A stretch of 64,000 bases of DNA, taken from an uncultured Celeribacter sp. (lineage in GTDB: Bacteria > Pseudomonadota > Alphaproteobacteria > Rhodobacterales > Rhodobacteraceae). The notes beneath the pieces are model-generated. The model made no database searches and had not been told where the DNA came from. It saw nothing but the letters and a program-made list of their open reading frames with translations. Position numbers and translations under genes: made by a program. Positions 52,005-59,358 of this stretch are shown piece by piece. The stretch is from positions 620,001 through 684,000 of the forward strand of contig NZ_OY780935.1 of assembly GCF_963675965.1 (NCBI RefSeq), given 5' to 3'. Within the stretch, counting starts at the first letter, position 1. Every line of letters starts with the position of its first letter.

Positions 52005-54191
52005 ATGTCCAATACTCAGAGCTGGGGCCCCTATGCCCGCGATATCCTGCGCCGTTTGCGCCATGCTCAAACTGTCGTCACCAACGATCTCTTCGATGAA
52101 GCAAAGCAGATCGTACCTGTCGAGGATCCGCCTGCCCGGAACCTACTGGAAGCTTTGAGCGAACTTGAAGAGGCGCAAACACGTGACAGCCAGGAACTCG
52201 CCGAACTGCGTGAGGCGGGCACCGATGGCTGGGCAATGGATGAGAATGGCAACGACAGGCCAAAACAATGTATCCCAGCTGACAAGATCTTGGTGTGCCT
52301 GCAACTCGCCGCAACGTTCGACACGCATCGCGGTTTCTGCGAGCAGGTACTGGCACCGGGTGGCGTGACGCTGATCGAAGGCTTCAAACCAAAGCAAATG
52401 GAGACTGCCGCCCCCCAGATCGGACGTCTGTTTCTGCCCGCCGACTGGGTGGCTCAAACCTATGCCGCAAAAAGCGTGACCTCTCCTGCATTGCAGATCA
52501 TTTACCCGCCGGTCAGCAGTACTGGCACTCTCAACCACAGCAGCCAACGCGACCTTGAACGGAAAGTTCTGTCCAGCCTGGCGCAACCACATCCCCTGCT
52601 CGTGCTGCTGCCTGATGGGCTGCGGCTCGATCCCAGTCTGCGCCATATTCTTCCCTCTGCTCAGCGGCTCGCCGCTCCCAACCAGGAGATGATGCTCATG
52701 CTCTTGGCCCAGACGCACAGTGCGACGCGCAAAGTCGACCGCGATGTGGTGTATCCACTGCTGCCGAACGATGCTGCCCTCAAATCGCTGGACACACCGA
52801 TCCTCCTCGCCAGCCTGCGTGCGCCAACGGCGGCAGGGGCTGCAAAACACATGTCGGATCTGTTGCGCGCGCCAGCCGATCCCAATGGGGCCATGACCCT
52901 GGAGGAGATCGCCGGCAACTCACCGGCGCATCACGCAGCACAGGGCCTGGTCGACGATCTGACGGCCTGGCGCGCTGACCAGACGCCTTGGTCCGCAATC
53001 CCTCATTCGCTCTTGATCAGCGGCGAGCCGGGAGTTGGCAAATCTTTCCTGGCCCGGGCGGTCTCTGCATCGGCAGAGGTGCCATTGATCGAAGCCTCGT
53101 TTGGCCAGTGGCAAGCCCGAGGACACTTGGGCGACATGTTGGGAGCTATGCGCAAAAGCTTCGCTGATGCCATCGAGAAGAAGCCAGCGGTGTTGTTCAT
53201 CGATGAGATCGACTCCGCCGGGGCGCGCGATTCAGCCGATAACAATAACAGCAATTACCGGCGCCAAGTCATCAATCAGTTCCTCGCAGAAGTAGATGCA
53301 CTGATGCGGGCCGAGGGCGTTCTGCTCATCGGAGCCTGCAATCATCCCGACAACCTGGATGCCGCAATTCTGCGGCCCGGAAGGTTCGACCAGCACGCCG
53401 AGCTCGGACGCCCACCGCTCGCGCAGGTTCGGCACATGATCTCTCGCGTGCTCCCGGGGGACACAAAGTTGGATGCGCTCGCGCTCGAATTCGCGGGGCA
53501 GACGCCCGCAGAGATCGATGCGCAGCTGCGATCAGCCAAGTCGACCGCACGTCGGGCAGGTCGCAGTTTTGATGCCACTTGGGTGCTGGCACATATGCCT
53601 GCCGCGACACCGCAGACAAACGCACGCCAGCGCCGTATCGCGCTGCATGAGTGTGGCCATGCGATTGCAGCCGCCCTCTTGGGGGCCGTGCCCGTAACGC
53701 AAATGGTGCTGTCAAACGGCACTGGGCAAACTCACAGGTCCACAGTCTTACATGAGGGGCTATTCAGCGAGTTTGAGGATGAGATGACGATCCTGCTCTC
53801 AGGACGCGCGGCAGAACGGATGGTGTTCGGCACTGTCAGTGCTGGTGCCGGCGGTGACGAAGGCAGCGACCTGGAACAAGCGACGCAGCTGCTCCTGAGC
53901 TGTGATCGCCAGGCGGGGCTTGGCATCCATGGTAACAGCTGGCTCGGGAAGGCCGACATGTCTCGCCTGACACAGCACGACCGGGACCGACTGCGGGTCA
54001 AACTCGACAAAATGGAGCGCCGCGCCTTGCGCCTGCTTGAGCCGCATCGCGAGCGTCTGGAACGCCTTGCGGCGCACCTGCTCGAAGTGCGGGAGATGAA
54101 TACTGAGGATCTTAGACCATGGCTGCACGATTTGATCCCCACAGCCCACGCCCCGATTGACAACCCACACGCTGGTTTCAATCCGAGCTGA
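52005..54191 (+). CDS. Soluble FtsH-like AAA+ ATPase/M41 zinc protease
   Basis: A 728-residue protein. Residues 1-300 are a unique helical region without membrane helices. The AAA+ domain has Walker A GEPGVGKS (about 340), Walker B AVLFIDEIDS and an Arg-rich finger region AILRPGRFDQHAELGRPPL. The C-terminal M41-like domain carries the zinc motif HECGHAIAA (about 548-556) and the GAGGDEGSDLEQAT segment. True FtsH is anchored in the membrane; this one is not and is encoded on a mobile element. It may degrade specific proteins for element maintenance or defence. It is last of a three-gene run and is followed by a hairpin. Confidence 0.85.
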   Translation: MSNTQSWGPYARDILRRLRHAQTVVTNDLFDEAKQIVPVEDPPARNLLEALSELEEAQTRDSQELAELREAGTDGWAMDENGNDRPKQCIPADKILVCLQLAATFDTHRGFCEQVLAPGGVTLIEGFKPKQMETAAPQIGRLFLPADWVAQTYAAKSVTSPALQIIYPPVSSTGTLNHSSQRDLERKVLSSLAQPHPLLVLLPDGLRLDPSLRHILPSAQRLAAPNQEMMLMLLAQTHSATRKVDRDVVYPLLPNDAALKSLDTPILLASLRAPTAAGAAKHMSDLLRAPADPNGAMTLEEIAGNSPAHHAAQGLVDDLTAWRADQTPWSAIPHSLLISGEPGVGKSFLARAVSASAEVPLIEASFGQWQARGHLGDMLGAMRKSFADAIEKKPAVLFIDEIDSAGARDSADNNNSNYRRQVINQFLAEVDALMRAEGVLLIGACNHPDNLDAAILRPGRFDQHAELGRPPLAQVRHMISRVLPGDTKLDALALEFAGQTPAEIDAQLRSAKSTARRAGRSFDATWVLAHMPAATPQTNARQRRIALHECGHAIAAALLGAVPVTQMVLSNGTGQTHRSTVLHEGLFSEFEDEMTILLSGRAAERMVFGTVSAGAGGDEGSDLEQATQLLLSCDRQAGLGIHGNSWLGKADMSRLTQHDRDRLRVKLDKMERRALRLLEPHRERLERLAAHLLEVREMNTEDLRPWLHDLIPTAHAPIDNPHAGFNPS

Positions 54192-54192
54192 T

Positions 54193-54235
54193 TTGCGGCG
54201 GGTCTGCCATTTTACATTTGGCAAACCCGCCGCAA
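54193..54235 (+). terminator. Hairpin after the AAA/M41 gene
   Basis: A 17-bp stem with one mismatch (TTGCGGCGGGTCTGCCA and the complement of TTGCGGCGGGTTTGCCA) begins one base after the stop codon, with a 9-base loop. There is no clear T run, so it may act with Rho or stabilise the mRNA end. Confidence 0.55.
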
Positions 54236-54450
54236 TGGCGGCCAGATTGCACGCGATTTGCGCAATAGCTTTTGACAAACCCTCCGCCCCCAATCGATCG
54301 CTCTCAAAAACATGGAGAACTCTCTCTAGGTAAAACAATGATGGATCAGAGCGTTAGACCCTAGCTTCCCGGAGGCCACCCGGCGCGACCGCCCGTGACC
54401 CGCCAGGGGGAGGTTTTCCACATAAATGCGCCCTGACGACGCCCTTAGCC

Positions 54451-54561
54451 ATGAGTTTCGGGGCCTCGTCACCTGCCGCACCCTCTATGATCAAGGAAAC
54501 AGCCGCACCCCGGCACCAACCTTTGATCATGAGCGCTTCGGGCCAGCCCGCGAGCGGGTAG
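54451..54561 (+). CDS. Possible microgene (36 aa)
   Basis: A frame ATG 54451 to TAG 54561 encodes a Ser/Pro/Ala-rich peptide starting MSFGASSPAAPSM. It has no domain and no strong ribosome site. It is listed because its stop lies at the ribosome site of the next small gene, an arrangement that would allow coupling. The rest of 54236-54574 shows no other gene. Confidence 0.25.
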   Translation: MSFGASSPAAPSMIKETAAPRHQPLIMSASGQPASG

Positions 54562-54574
54562 GAGACCTCGGCCA

Positions 54575-54745
54575 ATGGCACGAGACCAAGAGAGATTTGC
54601 CCAAACTGGCCCATCTAATCCTGTGCGGGCGGGCAATGGCACAGCAACACCCCCTGCCCTCCGCTTACTTGTCCGCCTGCTCGCGCGCCATGCCGCGGAA
54701 GAAGATGCTGCCGAGATGAGGAAGGACCCAGAACAAAAGGACTGA
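54575..54745 (+). CDS. Small protein (56 aa) coupled to the serine recombinase
   Basis: ATG 54575, with AGGAG ten bases upstream, opens a frame ending TGA at 54745, three bases before the recombinase ATG. The product starts MARDQERFAQTGPSN, has a hydrophobic-basic helix ALRLLVRLLARHAAEEDAA, and a charged end RKDPEQKD. The helix and the tight spacing suggest a real gene, perhaps an accessory or regulator of the recombinase. No family is recognised. Confidence 0.55.
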   Translation: MARDQERFAQTGPSNPVRAGNGTATPPALRLLVRLLARHAAEEDAAEMRKDPEQKD

Positions 54746-54748
54746 TCC

Positions 54749-56449
54749 ATGCCAGCCACCGCCCCTCTTCGCGCTGCTATCTATGCCCGCTATTCCACCG
54801 ACAAGCAAAAAGAGACCTCCGTTGAGGACCAGTTCCGTCTCTGCCGCCGCCACTGCGACCAAAAGGGATGGCAGGTTACCGAAGTCTTCGCCGATCACGG
54901 CATCAGCGGCACCACCAGCCAACGCCCTGATTACTTGCGCCTTTTGCAGGCTGCAGAGCGCGGCGAAGTCGACATTATCGTGGCCGAAAGCCTCAACCGC
55001 CTGTCGCGGGATCAAGCCGACACGGCGTCTTTGTTCAAGCGGATGAGCTTCTTCGGGGTTCGCTTGCACACTGTCGCAGATCAGGACTTGGACGAGTTGA
55101 AGGTCGGAGTCGGCAGTCTCGTCTCGGCACTCTATATTAAGGACATCGCTCAAAAAACCCGCCGAGGCTTGGAGGGCCGTGTTGTCGCGGGCAAGTCTGC
55201 CGGAGGCCTCAGCTATGGATATCGTGTAAAGCGAGAGATCCGCGCGGATGGAACGGCCACCACCGGTGATCTGACCATCGAGCCTTCGGAGGCCGAAGTG
55301 GTGAACCGGATTTTCCAAGAATACGCGGCGGGGCAGTCCGCGCGCGCCATTGCCACGGCCTTGAACGCCGAGGGCATCGCGGCCCCGCAAAGCGGCAAAG
55401 GCACCGGAACCTGGAACCCCTCGACGATTTCAGGGAACGTGAAGCGTGGCACCGGCATCCTCAACAATGAGCTCTACGCTGGTCGACGGGTCTGGAACCG
55501 GCTGACCTATGATCGCGACCCCGACACCGGCAAACGACAGTCACGACTAAACCCCCCGTCGGAATGGAAGACAAAGACCGTTCCCGACCTGAGGATCGTT
55601 GACGACGCTCTTTGGGGTCGCGTCAAGGCCCGCCAGGACGACGTGCGACAAGCCATGAACCCAGCCGGGATCCTGACAGACCGCCCACGACCGGAACGGG
55701 CGCGCCGCCCGACCTATCTGCTGTCCGGCCTCCTTCGCTGCGCCTGCTGCGGCGCTAGCTACACGCTGATCAACAAAACCCGCTATGGCTGCGCCGCCGC
55801 CCGCAACAAGGGAGGCGCGATCTGCAGCAATCGCGCGACCATCGATCGCGAAGTGGTCGAAGATCGTGTCCTGTCCGGGCTAAAGCACCGGCTTCTTTCC
55901 CCAGAACTGCTCGGCCATTTCACGGAGGAGTACCGTAAAGCCTTCAACGCGTCAGCCGCCGGCGCGGCGCAGGACCGGCAGAAGGCAGCGAAGGCGCTCA
56001 CTCAGATCGAGACCAAGATCACCAGCATCCTCAAGGCCATTGAAGACGGCATGTACCACGCCTCGATGAAGGCGAAGATGACCGAGCTGGAAGCGGAACA
56101 GTCGAGATTGCAGTCGGTGTTGGCAGAAAGCCCCGAGCCCCCTGCCCTGCGGCTGCATCCCAGCTTGTCGACCCGGTACAGCGAGCTGATTGAAGATCTC
56201 GCTCGCTCTCTGAACACGCCCGACGTCAAACGAGAAGCGGCAGAAGCCCTTCGAGGGCTGATTTCAGAGGTTCGTATGGTGCCGGACACGGCAGCGCGCA
56301 ATGGCCATACCATTGAGCTTATTGGGAAACTTGCAGGTATTTTGCGTTTGGGAGGTCTGGATGCAACGAAGCCCCCGCGTTTTACGGGCGGGGTGTCGGA
56401 AACGATGGTTGCGGGAGTAGGATTTGAACCTACGACCTTCAGGTTATGA
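54749..56449 (+). CDS. Large serine recombinase (resolvase, recombinase and zinc-ribbon domains)
   Basis: A 566-residue site-specific recombinase. The catalytic domain has the nucleophile Ser 16 in YARYSTDKQ, then HGISGTTSQRPDY and ESLNRLSRDQADTASLFKR. The recombinase domain carries LEGRVVAGKSAGGLSYGYRV and GILNNELYAGRRVWNR. The zinc ribbon is LLRCACCGASYTLINKTRYGCAAARNK with a second Cys in GGAICSN. A coiled coil follows. The last residues, VAGVGFEPTTFRL, are encoded by the 48-bp tRNA fragment at 56406, so the gene's 3' end lies in the attachment site. It is the likely integrase/excisionase of the element upstream. Confidence 0.93.
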   Translation: MPATAPLRAAIYARYSTDKQKETSVEDQFRLCRRHCDQKGWQVTEVFADHGISGTTSQRPDYLRLLQAAERGEVDIIVAESLNRLSRDQADTASLFKRMSFFGVRLHTVADQDLDELKVGVGSLVSALYIKDIAQKTRRGLEGRVVAGKSAGGLSYGYRVKREIRADGTATTGDLTIEPSEAEVVNRIFQEYAAGQSARAIATALNAEGIAAPQSGKGTGTWNPSTISGNVKRGTGILNNELYAGRRVWNRLTYDRDPDTGKRQSRLNPPSEWKTKTVPDLRIVDDALWGRVKARQDDVRQAMNPAGILTDRPRPERARRPTYLLSGLLRCACCGASYTLINKTRYGCAAARNKGGAICSNRATIDREVVEDRVLSGLKHRLLSPELLGHFTEEYRKAFNASAAGAAQDRQKAAKALTQIETKITSILKAIEDGMYHASMKAKMTELEAEQSRLQSVLAESPEPPALRLHPSLSTRYSELIEDLARSLNTPDVKREAAEALRGLISEVRMVPDTAARNGHTIELIGKLAGILRLGGLDATKPPRFTGGVSETMVAGVGFEPTTFRL

Positions 56450-56453
56450 GCCT
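56406..56453 (-). other. Attachment site: 3' fragment of initiator tRNA-fMet
   Basis: On the minus strand this 48-bp segment reads as the 3' part of tRNA-fMet from the anticodon arm (GGCTCATAACC) through the T-arm (GGTTCAAATCC) to CCCGCAACCA. The 5' half of the tRNA is absent: beyond 56453 similarity ends. It is an att site, shared by the end of the serine recombinase gene and the start of the tyrosine-integrase island at 56622. Confidence 0.85.
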
Positions 56454-56572
56454 CGCCGGCGCATGTTTGATGAAGTTTGCGGATCACGTTTCTTTGTTGC
56501 TTTATCAGCATGTTAGATTGGTTCTGCCTTGTTTGAATTTTGTTCCCAATTGTCCATTTTTGCGCTCTAGTG

Positions 56573-56601
56573 TAGCACCATCGTAGCACTGACGTAGCAC
56601 G
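56573..56601. repeat. Three phased GTAGCAC direct repeats upstream of integrase
   Basis: GTAGCAC occurs at 56573, 56584 and 56595, exactly 11 bp apart, ending 20 bp before the integrase start. Helically phased repeats beside an att site are typical arm sites for the integrase or its directionality factor, and may also control its expression. Confidence 0.6.
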
Positions 56602-56621
56602 CGCATTTAAGGACCACGATT

Positions 56622-57803
56622 TTGGCCAGCCATAAATTGAATTTCACCAAAGCCGCTTTGTTGAAAGCTCCCGCCCCCGCCAAGGGCAAACGGGATTACT
56701 ATTACGACGAGAAGGAACAGGGGTTGCAGATGGCGGTGACGCCTGCCGGGGCGAAGAGCTTCTACCTCTACAAGCGCGTGGAGGGTCGCCCGGAGCGCAT
56801 TCTTCTGGGCCGTTTCCCCGATATCAGCGTGGAGAATGCCCGCAAGCTGGCAGCCGAGGCCAAGGGCAAGATTGCCAGCGGCAAGAACCCCCAGAAGGAA
56901 CGCCGTGCGATCCGGGCGGAAATGACCTTTGAAGCCCTGTTTGACGACTACATGAGCAAATATTCCAAGGTGCATAAGCGCTCCTGGAAATATGACGAGC
57001 GGGAGGTAAACAAGTTCCTCTCCCATTGGTTCAAGCGCAAAATCTCTTCGATTGATCGCGCAGAGGTGGAGCGGCTTCACGCCAAGATCGGCAAGGAGAA
57101 CGGCACGACCCAAGCCAATCGCTTGCTGGAACGTATCCGGTCGATTTTCAACAAGGCGATGGATTGGGGCTGGGATGGCACCAACCCCGCCGTAGGGATC
57201 AAGAAATTCAAGGAGAGGAGCCGGGATCGGTTCTTGCAGCCCGACGAGCTGCCCCGTTTCTTTGAAGCGCTGGCCAATGAACACAATGAGGCGGCGCGCG
57301 ATTTCTTCATGATCTCGCTTCTGACCGGGGCGCGCAAATCCAACACCCTGGCGATGCGATGGAAGGATATCAATTTCCACACGGAGACCTGGCGGATCGA
57401 AGAGACCAAGAACGGCGAAGCGCAGACCGTCCACCTGCCCCACCAGGCGGTGGAGCTGTTGAAGGCGCGCAAGCTCGACTCGGAGAGTCCTTGGGTGTTT
57501 CCGGGCAGCGGGGCCTCTGGCCACCTGGCCGATCCCAAGAAAGCCTGGGAGCGGATTTTGCGCGAGGCCGGGATTGAGAACCTGCACATTCACGACCTGC
57601 GCCGCACCCTGGGCAGCTATCAGGCCGCCACCGGGGCGAATGGCTACATCATCGGCAAATCCTTGGGCCACAAAAGCCAACAATCCACGGCAATCTATGC
57701 CCGCCTCAACCTTGATCCCGTCCGCGAGAGCGTGAACAAGGCCACAGATGCGATGTTTGGGTATGTCGAAAAGACGGAAAAAGAGGGCACAGAGCTTGGC
57801 TGA
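56622..57803 (+). CDS. Tyrosine integrase of the second island (P4-type)
   Basis: A 393-residue integrase. The N-terminal DUF4102 arm domain (KRDYYYDEKEQGLQMAVTPA, then FYLYKRVEGRPERILLG) is followed by a core-binding domain. The catalytic domain has Arg in LLTGARKSNTLAMRW (about 237), HDLRRT (about 324), LGHKS, and the nucleophile Tyr in AIYARL (about 359). The TTG at 56622 with AAGGA eight bases before is the likely start; no ATG fits. It lies 170 bp from the tRNA-fMet fragment, oriented away from it, so it integrates its island at that gene. Confidence 0.93.
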   Translation: MASHKLNFTKAALLKAPAPAKGKRDYYYDEKEQGLQMAVTPAGAKSFYLYKRVEGRPERILLGRFPDISVENARKLAAEAKGKIASGKNPQKERRAIRAEMTFEALFDDYMSKYSKVHKRSWKYDEREVNKFLSHWFKRKISSIDRAEVERLHAKIGKENGTTQANRLLERIRSIFNKAMDWGWDGTNPAVGIKKFKERSRDRFLQPDELPRFFEALANEHNEAARDFFMISLLTGARKSNTLAMRWKDINFHTETWRIEETKNGEAQTVHLPHQAVELLKARKLDSESPWVFPGSGASGHLADPKKAWERILREAGIENLHIHDLRRTLGSYQAATGANGYIIGKSLGHKSQQSTAIYARLNLDPVRESVNKATDAMFGYVEKTEKEGTELG

Positions 57804-58779
57804 CAACGAATTCATGGTGCATTACCGCGCCGCGCTTCAGACCTATTCCGAGGACGATTACAGAGAGTTCTTCACGAATGCCGGAATTACAGACGAAGCG
57901 ATGCAATCCCTTGGCAAGGACTTTCTGGGGGCGGCAGGGTCGCTCTATCTGTCCCACATGGCGCGCCAATCCGAACAGATGCGCCGGACCGATACCCTCA
58001 AACATCTGAACAAGGCCAAGAAAGCCAGCTTGGCTCTTGCAGAAAACCTCTCGCACGCTCTGCGGGACCGCTCCATGATCGGAGCAATGATGGACCTCAC
58101 CCCATCCATTCGTGCTGAGTTCTCAACCGACGAAGATCGGGAAAAGGACTCTTTCCGAATCCTGGACGCGATATTTCCGCTTTCCCCCGACAGCAAAGGC
58201 TTTCGTTACGAAGGGCTAGCCCAAGCATTAACGATGCTGGCGCGCAGCCTCGACGCTATCGAAACCGATGCCATCAAGAAACCGGACACGGGGCGCTCCC
58301 ACGCACTACGCCCCTGGATGATCCTCATGGTTTATTATTGGCACTATGCGACAGGCCATCTCCCGAGCACTGGCCATTACTACAGCGAAGTGGCCGACTA
58401 CATGTCGTCATCGGTGGACGCCCTCACCCTCATGGCGGAAAAACTTGATCGGGAACTTTCACAGCGTTTAATCGTGCAGGCGCTCGGAGCCGCAACTGAA
58501 GCATTTGTAGACAATCCGCTGGAACCGACCATTCTCATGTCTGCTAGCTTCCTGCACCTAGTTTCTTCCGGCGAAGCTCATGCGAACACCGAAGCCCTCG
58601 CCGAATGCTCAGAGGTTCCGCTAAATGACCTCGCAAGTCTGGCACAACTTCAGATCACTGATCCTGACCCCAATAAGGAAAAAGCAGTGATGACCCGCGA
58701 AGAATTTAGTGAAACATTCAGATCGTCAAAAATGGAAAAAATGCTGTTTCCAGGTTTGATGGAACGCGACCAGGACTGA
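57796..58779 (+). CDS. Hypothetical protein following the integrase
   Basis: A protein of about 327 residues with no recognised domain: helical, with ARSLDAIETDAIK and a TGHLPSTGHYYSEVADY segment, and acidic at its end. TTG 57796, overlapping the integrase stop by eight bases, has GAGGG upstream; ATG 57814 (MVHYRAALQ) is the alternative. The overlap suggests coupled expression with the integrase. Such genes often sit between integrase and excisionase in alphaproteobacterial islands. Confidence 0.65.
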   Translation: MADNEFMVHYRAALQTYSEDDYREFFTNAGITDEAMQSLGKDFLGAAGSLYLSHMARQSEQMRRTDTLKHLNKAKKASLALAENLSHALRDRSMIGAMMDLTPSIRAEFSTDEDREKDSFRILDAIFPLSPDSKGFRYEGLAQALTMLARSLDAIETDAIKKPDTGRSHALRPWMILMVYYWHYATGHLPSTGHYYSEVADYMSSSVDALTLMAEKLDRELSQRLIVQALGAATEAFVDNPLEPTILMSASFLHLVSSGEAHANTEALAECSEVPLNDLASLAQLQITDPDPNKEKAVMTREEFSETFRSSKMEKMLFPGLMERDQD

Positions 58780-58820
58780 CGCTTAGATATCTTCATCGCT
58801 TAAATCTGATGGAGGTATCT

Positions 58821-59030
58821 ATGCGAAACCTAAAAACTGAAAACCTTATGACCCCGCAAGACGTGGCGGATCGCCTCGGGGTTTCAACGACAACACTCAG
58901 CACCTGGCGCTGCACAAAGCGCTATCCGCTCACCTATGTGAAGGTGGGGCGTTTGGTGCGCTACCGGATCTCTGATGTGGAGGCTTTCGAGATCTCCCGC
59001 CTTCAGGAGGTCGCCGCCAATGACAACTAA
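58821..59030 (+). CDS. AlpA/excisionase-like helix-turn-helix protein
   Basis: A 69-residue MerR-like winged HTH of the excisionase type (HTH_17): LMTPQDVADRLGVSTTTLST, with the aromatic WRCTKRYPLTYVKVGRLVRY wing and DVEAFE end. The GGAGG site six bases before ATG 58821 decides the start over the ATG at 58809. It probably acts as the island's excisionase or as activator of the integrase. It overlaps the next gene's start by 11 bases. Confidence 0.85.
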   Translation: MRNLKTENLMTPQDVADRLGVSTTTLSTWRCTKRYPLTYVKVGRLVRYRISDVEAFEISRLQEVAANDN

Positions 59031-59358
59031 TGCCCTTCGCAAAGCCCCGCGTTACACCGGCCCGCGCCATGTCCAATTTGTCGCTGTGAACATGGCCTGC
59101 ATGCGCAGCCTCTGGGGGCTTCTGGCCACCTGGTTGCCGGATGGCCGTCAGATCGGGCGGGAATGGGTGGCTTTGAACCCCACCCGTGGCGACCGCACCC
59201 CCGGATCGTTCAAGATCAATCTGGATACGGGTCTCTGGGCGGACTTCGCCACAGAAGACGCTGGCCGCGATCCTGTCAGCCTTTACGCCTATCTCAACGG
59301 CCTCTCTCAGCGAGAGGCCGCCACGGAGCTTCTAGAGCATTGGGGGATGGGCGCATGA
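59020..59358 (+). CDS. Small primase-associated protein
   Basis: A 112-residue protein starting MTTNALRKAPRYTG at ATG 59020 (TCAGGAGG upstream). The segment REWVALNPTRGDRTPGSFKI, followed by TGLWADFATEDAGRDPVSLY, resembles the N-terminal nucleotide-handling part of island primases. It overlaps the primase gene by four bases. The two may together form the complete replication protein, split in two. No Cys zinc motif is seen. Confidence 0.7.
   Translation: MTTNALRKAPRYTGPRHVQFVAVNMACMRSLWGLLATWLPDGRQIGREWVALNPTRGDRTPGSFKINLDTGLWADFATEDAGRDPVSLYAYLNGLSQREAATELLEHWGMGA

Noticed and set aside
52005..54191. The housekeeping ftsH gene
   Set aside because: It lacks N-terminal membrane helices, has a 300-residue unrelated N-terminus and lies on a mobile element.
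56408..56449. VAGVGFEPTTFRL as a conserved protein tail of the recombinase
   Set aside because: The residues are encoded by the tRNA-fMet 3' end in antisense; the conservation reflects the tRNA, not protein function.
56406..56480. A complete tRNA gene
   Set aside because: Only the 3' part from the anticodon arm is present; no D-arm or 5' acceptor strand follows.
56573..56601. A CRISPR array
   Set aside because: Only three 7-bp repeats with 4-bp spacing; far too short. No array or cas gene is seen anywhere in the window.
56607..57815. 402-codon minus-strand frame opposite the tyrosine integrase
   Set aside because: The integrase on the plus strand has all catalytic residues; this frame is its shadow.
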